A stretch of DNA of 35,250 nt from Ignavibacteriales bacterium (lineage in GTDB: Bacteria > Bacteroidota > Ignavibacteria > UBA10030). The notes under the pieces were generated by a model. That model did not search any database and had not been told where the DNA came from. It was given only the letters and a program-made list of their open reading frames with translations. A program made the position numbers and the translations under genes. Positions 35,083 to 35,250 of the stretch are shown piece after piece. The stretch lies in the NCBI GenBank assembly GCA_026390585.1, contig JAPLFP010000222.1, forward strand, positions 1 to 35,250. Reading direction: 5' to 3'. How positions within the stretch are numbered: the stretch's first letter is position 1; each line of letters begins with the position of its first letter.

Positions 35083-35250
35083 GCTGCCGCCCCCATACCG
35101 CACTTTCGGTTTGCGGTCTACGACGTCGGTTTCGGCGGCACACGCTTTAAGTCTTCGCATTACAAATCTGAGCTTTACCCATTTCTAAAATCCAGTGTGC
35201 CGCCGATGTTAGATGACTTACGTACCACCGCTCGTGGGGCGGTTGCGGCT
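35083..35250. other. Apparently empty cassette at the window edge
   Basis: About 165 bp lie between attC-4 and the expected next site; the minus strand has no ORF longer than about a dozen codons. The first 70 bp resemble the sequence right of attC-3 (ACTTTCGGTTTG ... CACGCTTTA). Confidence 0.4.

Larger units (their letters stand above)
31111..35250 (-). mobile_element. Integron-type gene cassette array (no integrase in window)
   Basis: The array contains four long attC sites, one short degenerate attC at its left boundary, and three cassettes with genes or gene remnants, all on the minus strand. Recombination cores are of the RYYYAAC ... GTTRRRY kind (GCCTAAC/GTTAGGC, GCCTAAC/GTTATGC, GCATAAC/GTTATGC, GTATAAC/GTTAGCC). 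Sites are mutually similar, as in a sedentary chromosomal integron. Reading direction implies that attI and the integrase would lie to the right, outside the window; a cluster lacking an integrase is the alternative. The last bases (GGTTGCGGCT) resemble the flank of attC-4, suggesting a further site begins at the edge. Confidence 0.8.

Overview
The window (35,250 bp, roughly half G+C) looks like a chromosomal segment from the Bacteroidota/Chlorobi-Ignavibacteria part of the FCB group. The clearest marker is a secreted amidase that ends in a type IX secretion (Por) sorting domain (QNYPNPFNP ... KIFDVLGREVATLV). PorV/UPF0164-like and MetA-type outer-membrane proteins, and dispersed hairpin and 'GGATTTCGAATTT' repeats, fit this. 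The assignment is an inference from protein style, not from a marker-gene tree.

Left part (1-8.7 kb): a sodium/solute symporter is followed at 4 bp by an unlisted 45-residue one-helix protein. Then come a translationally coupled pair (a secreted beta-propeller protein and a T9SS-exported N-acetylmuramoyl-L-alanine amidase), a strong terminator, an Nramp metal transporter fused to a universal-stress-protein domain, and a divergent receiver-histidine kinase hybrid.

Middle part (8.9-21.1 kb), all on the minus strand. ABC ATPase, ABC permease, a POT-like peptide transporter and a LolA-like lipoprotein-sorting protein form one likely operon. A second block holds a CHASE2 sensor fused to a sigma-54-type AAA+ domain, an unrecognised protein, a lipoprotein, an outer-membrane barrel fused to a transglutaminase-like domain, and a FecR-like protein. 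The second block reads as an envelope-sensing and envelope-remodelling neighbourhood.

Right-middle part (21.2-28.8 kb): aldo/keto reductase, secreted phospholipase D-like protein, a MATE exporter behind a frameshifted phosphotransferase-family kinase, a MetA-type outer-membrane protein, tRNA-Arg(UCU) and a small membrane protein. Several palindromic repeat elements sit between these genes.

Right end (29.3-35.25 kb): a two-gene three-Cys-motif system (TcmP plus Gp37/Gp68-like partner) abuts an integron-type cassette array. I see four long attC sites (152-187 bp), one short degenerate attC at the left boundary, and probably the first bases of a further site at the window edge. Genes run on the minus strand: a Schlafen/AlbA_2-type protein, a class-C beta-lactamase-family serine hydrolase, and a membrane protein broken by one in-frame TAA; two short cassettes have little or no coding capacity. 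No integrase gene is visible; if the array is canonical it lies to the right. The most unusual feature is that each cassette carries its own inverted-repeat arms just outside the attC core. The arms match within a cassette rather than across a site, so the attC hairpin would be extended in the excised circle.
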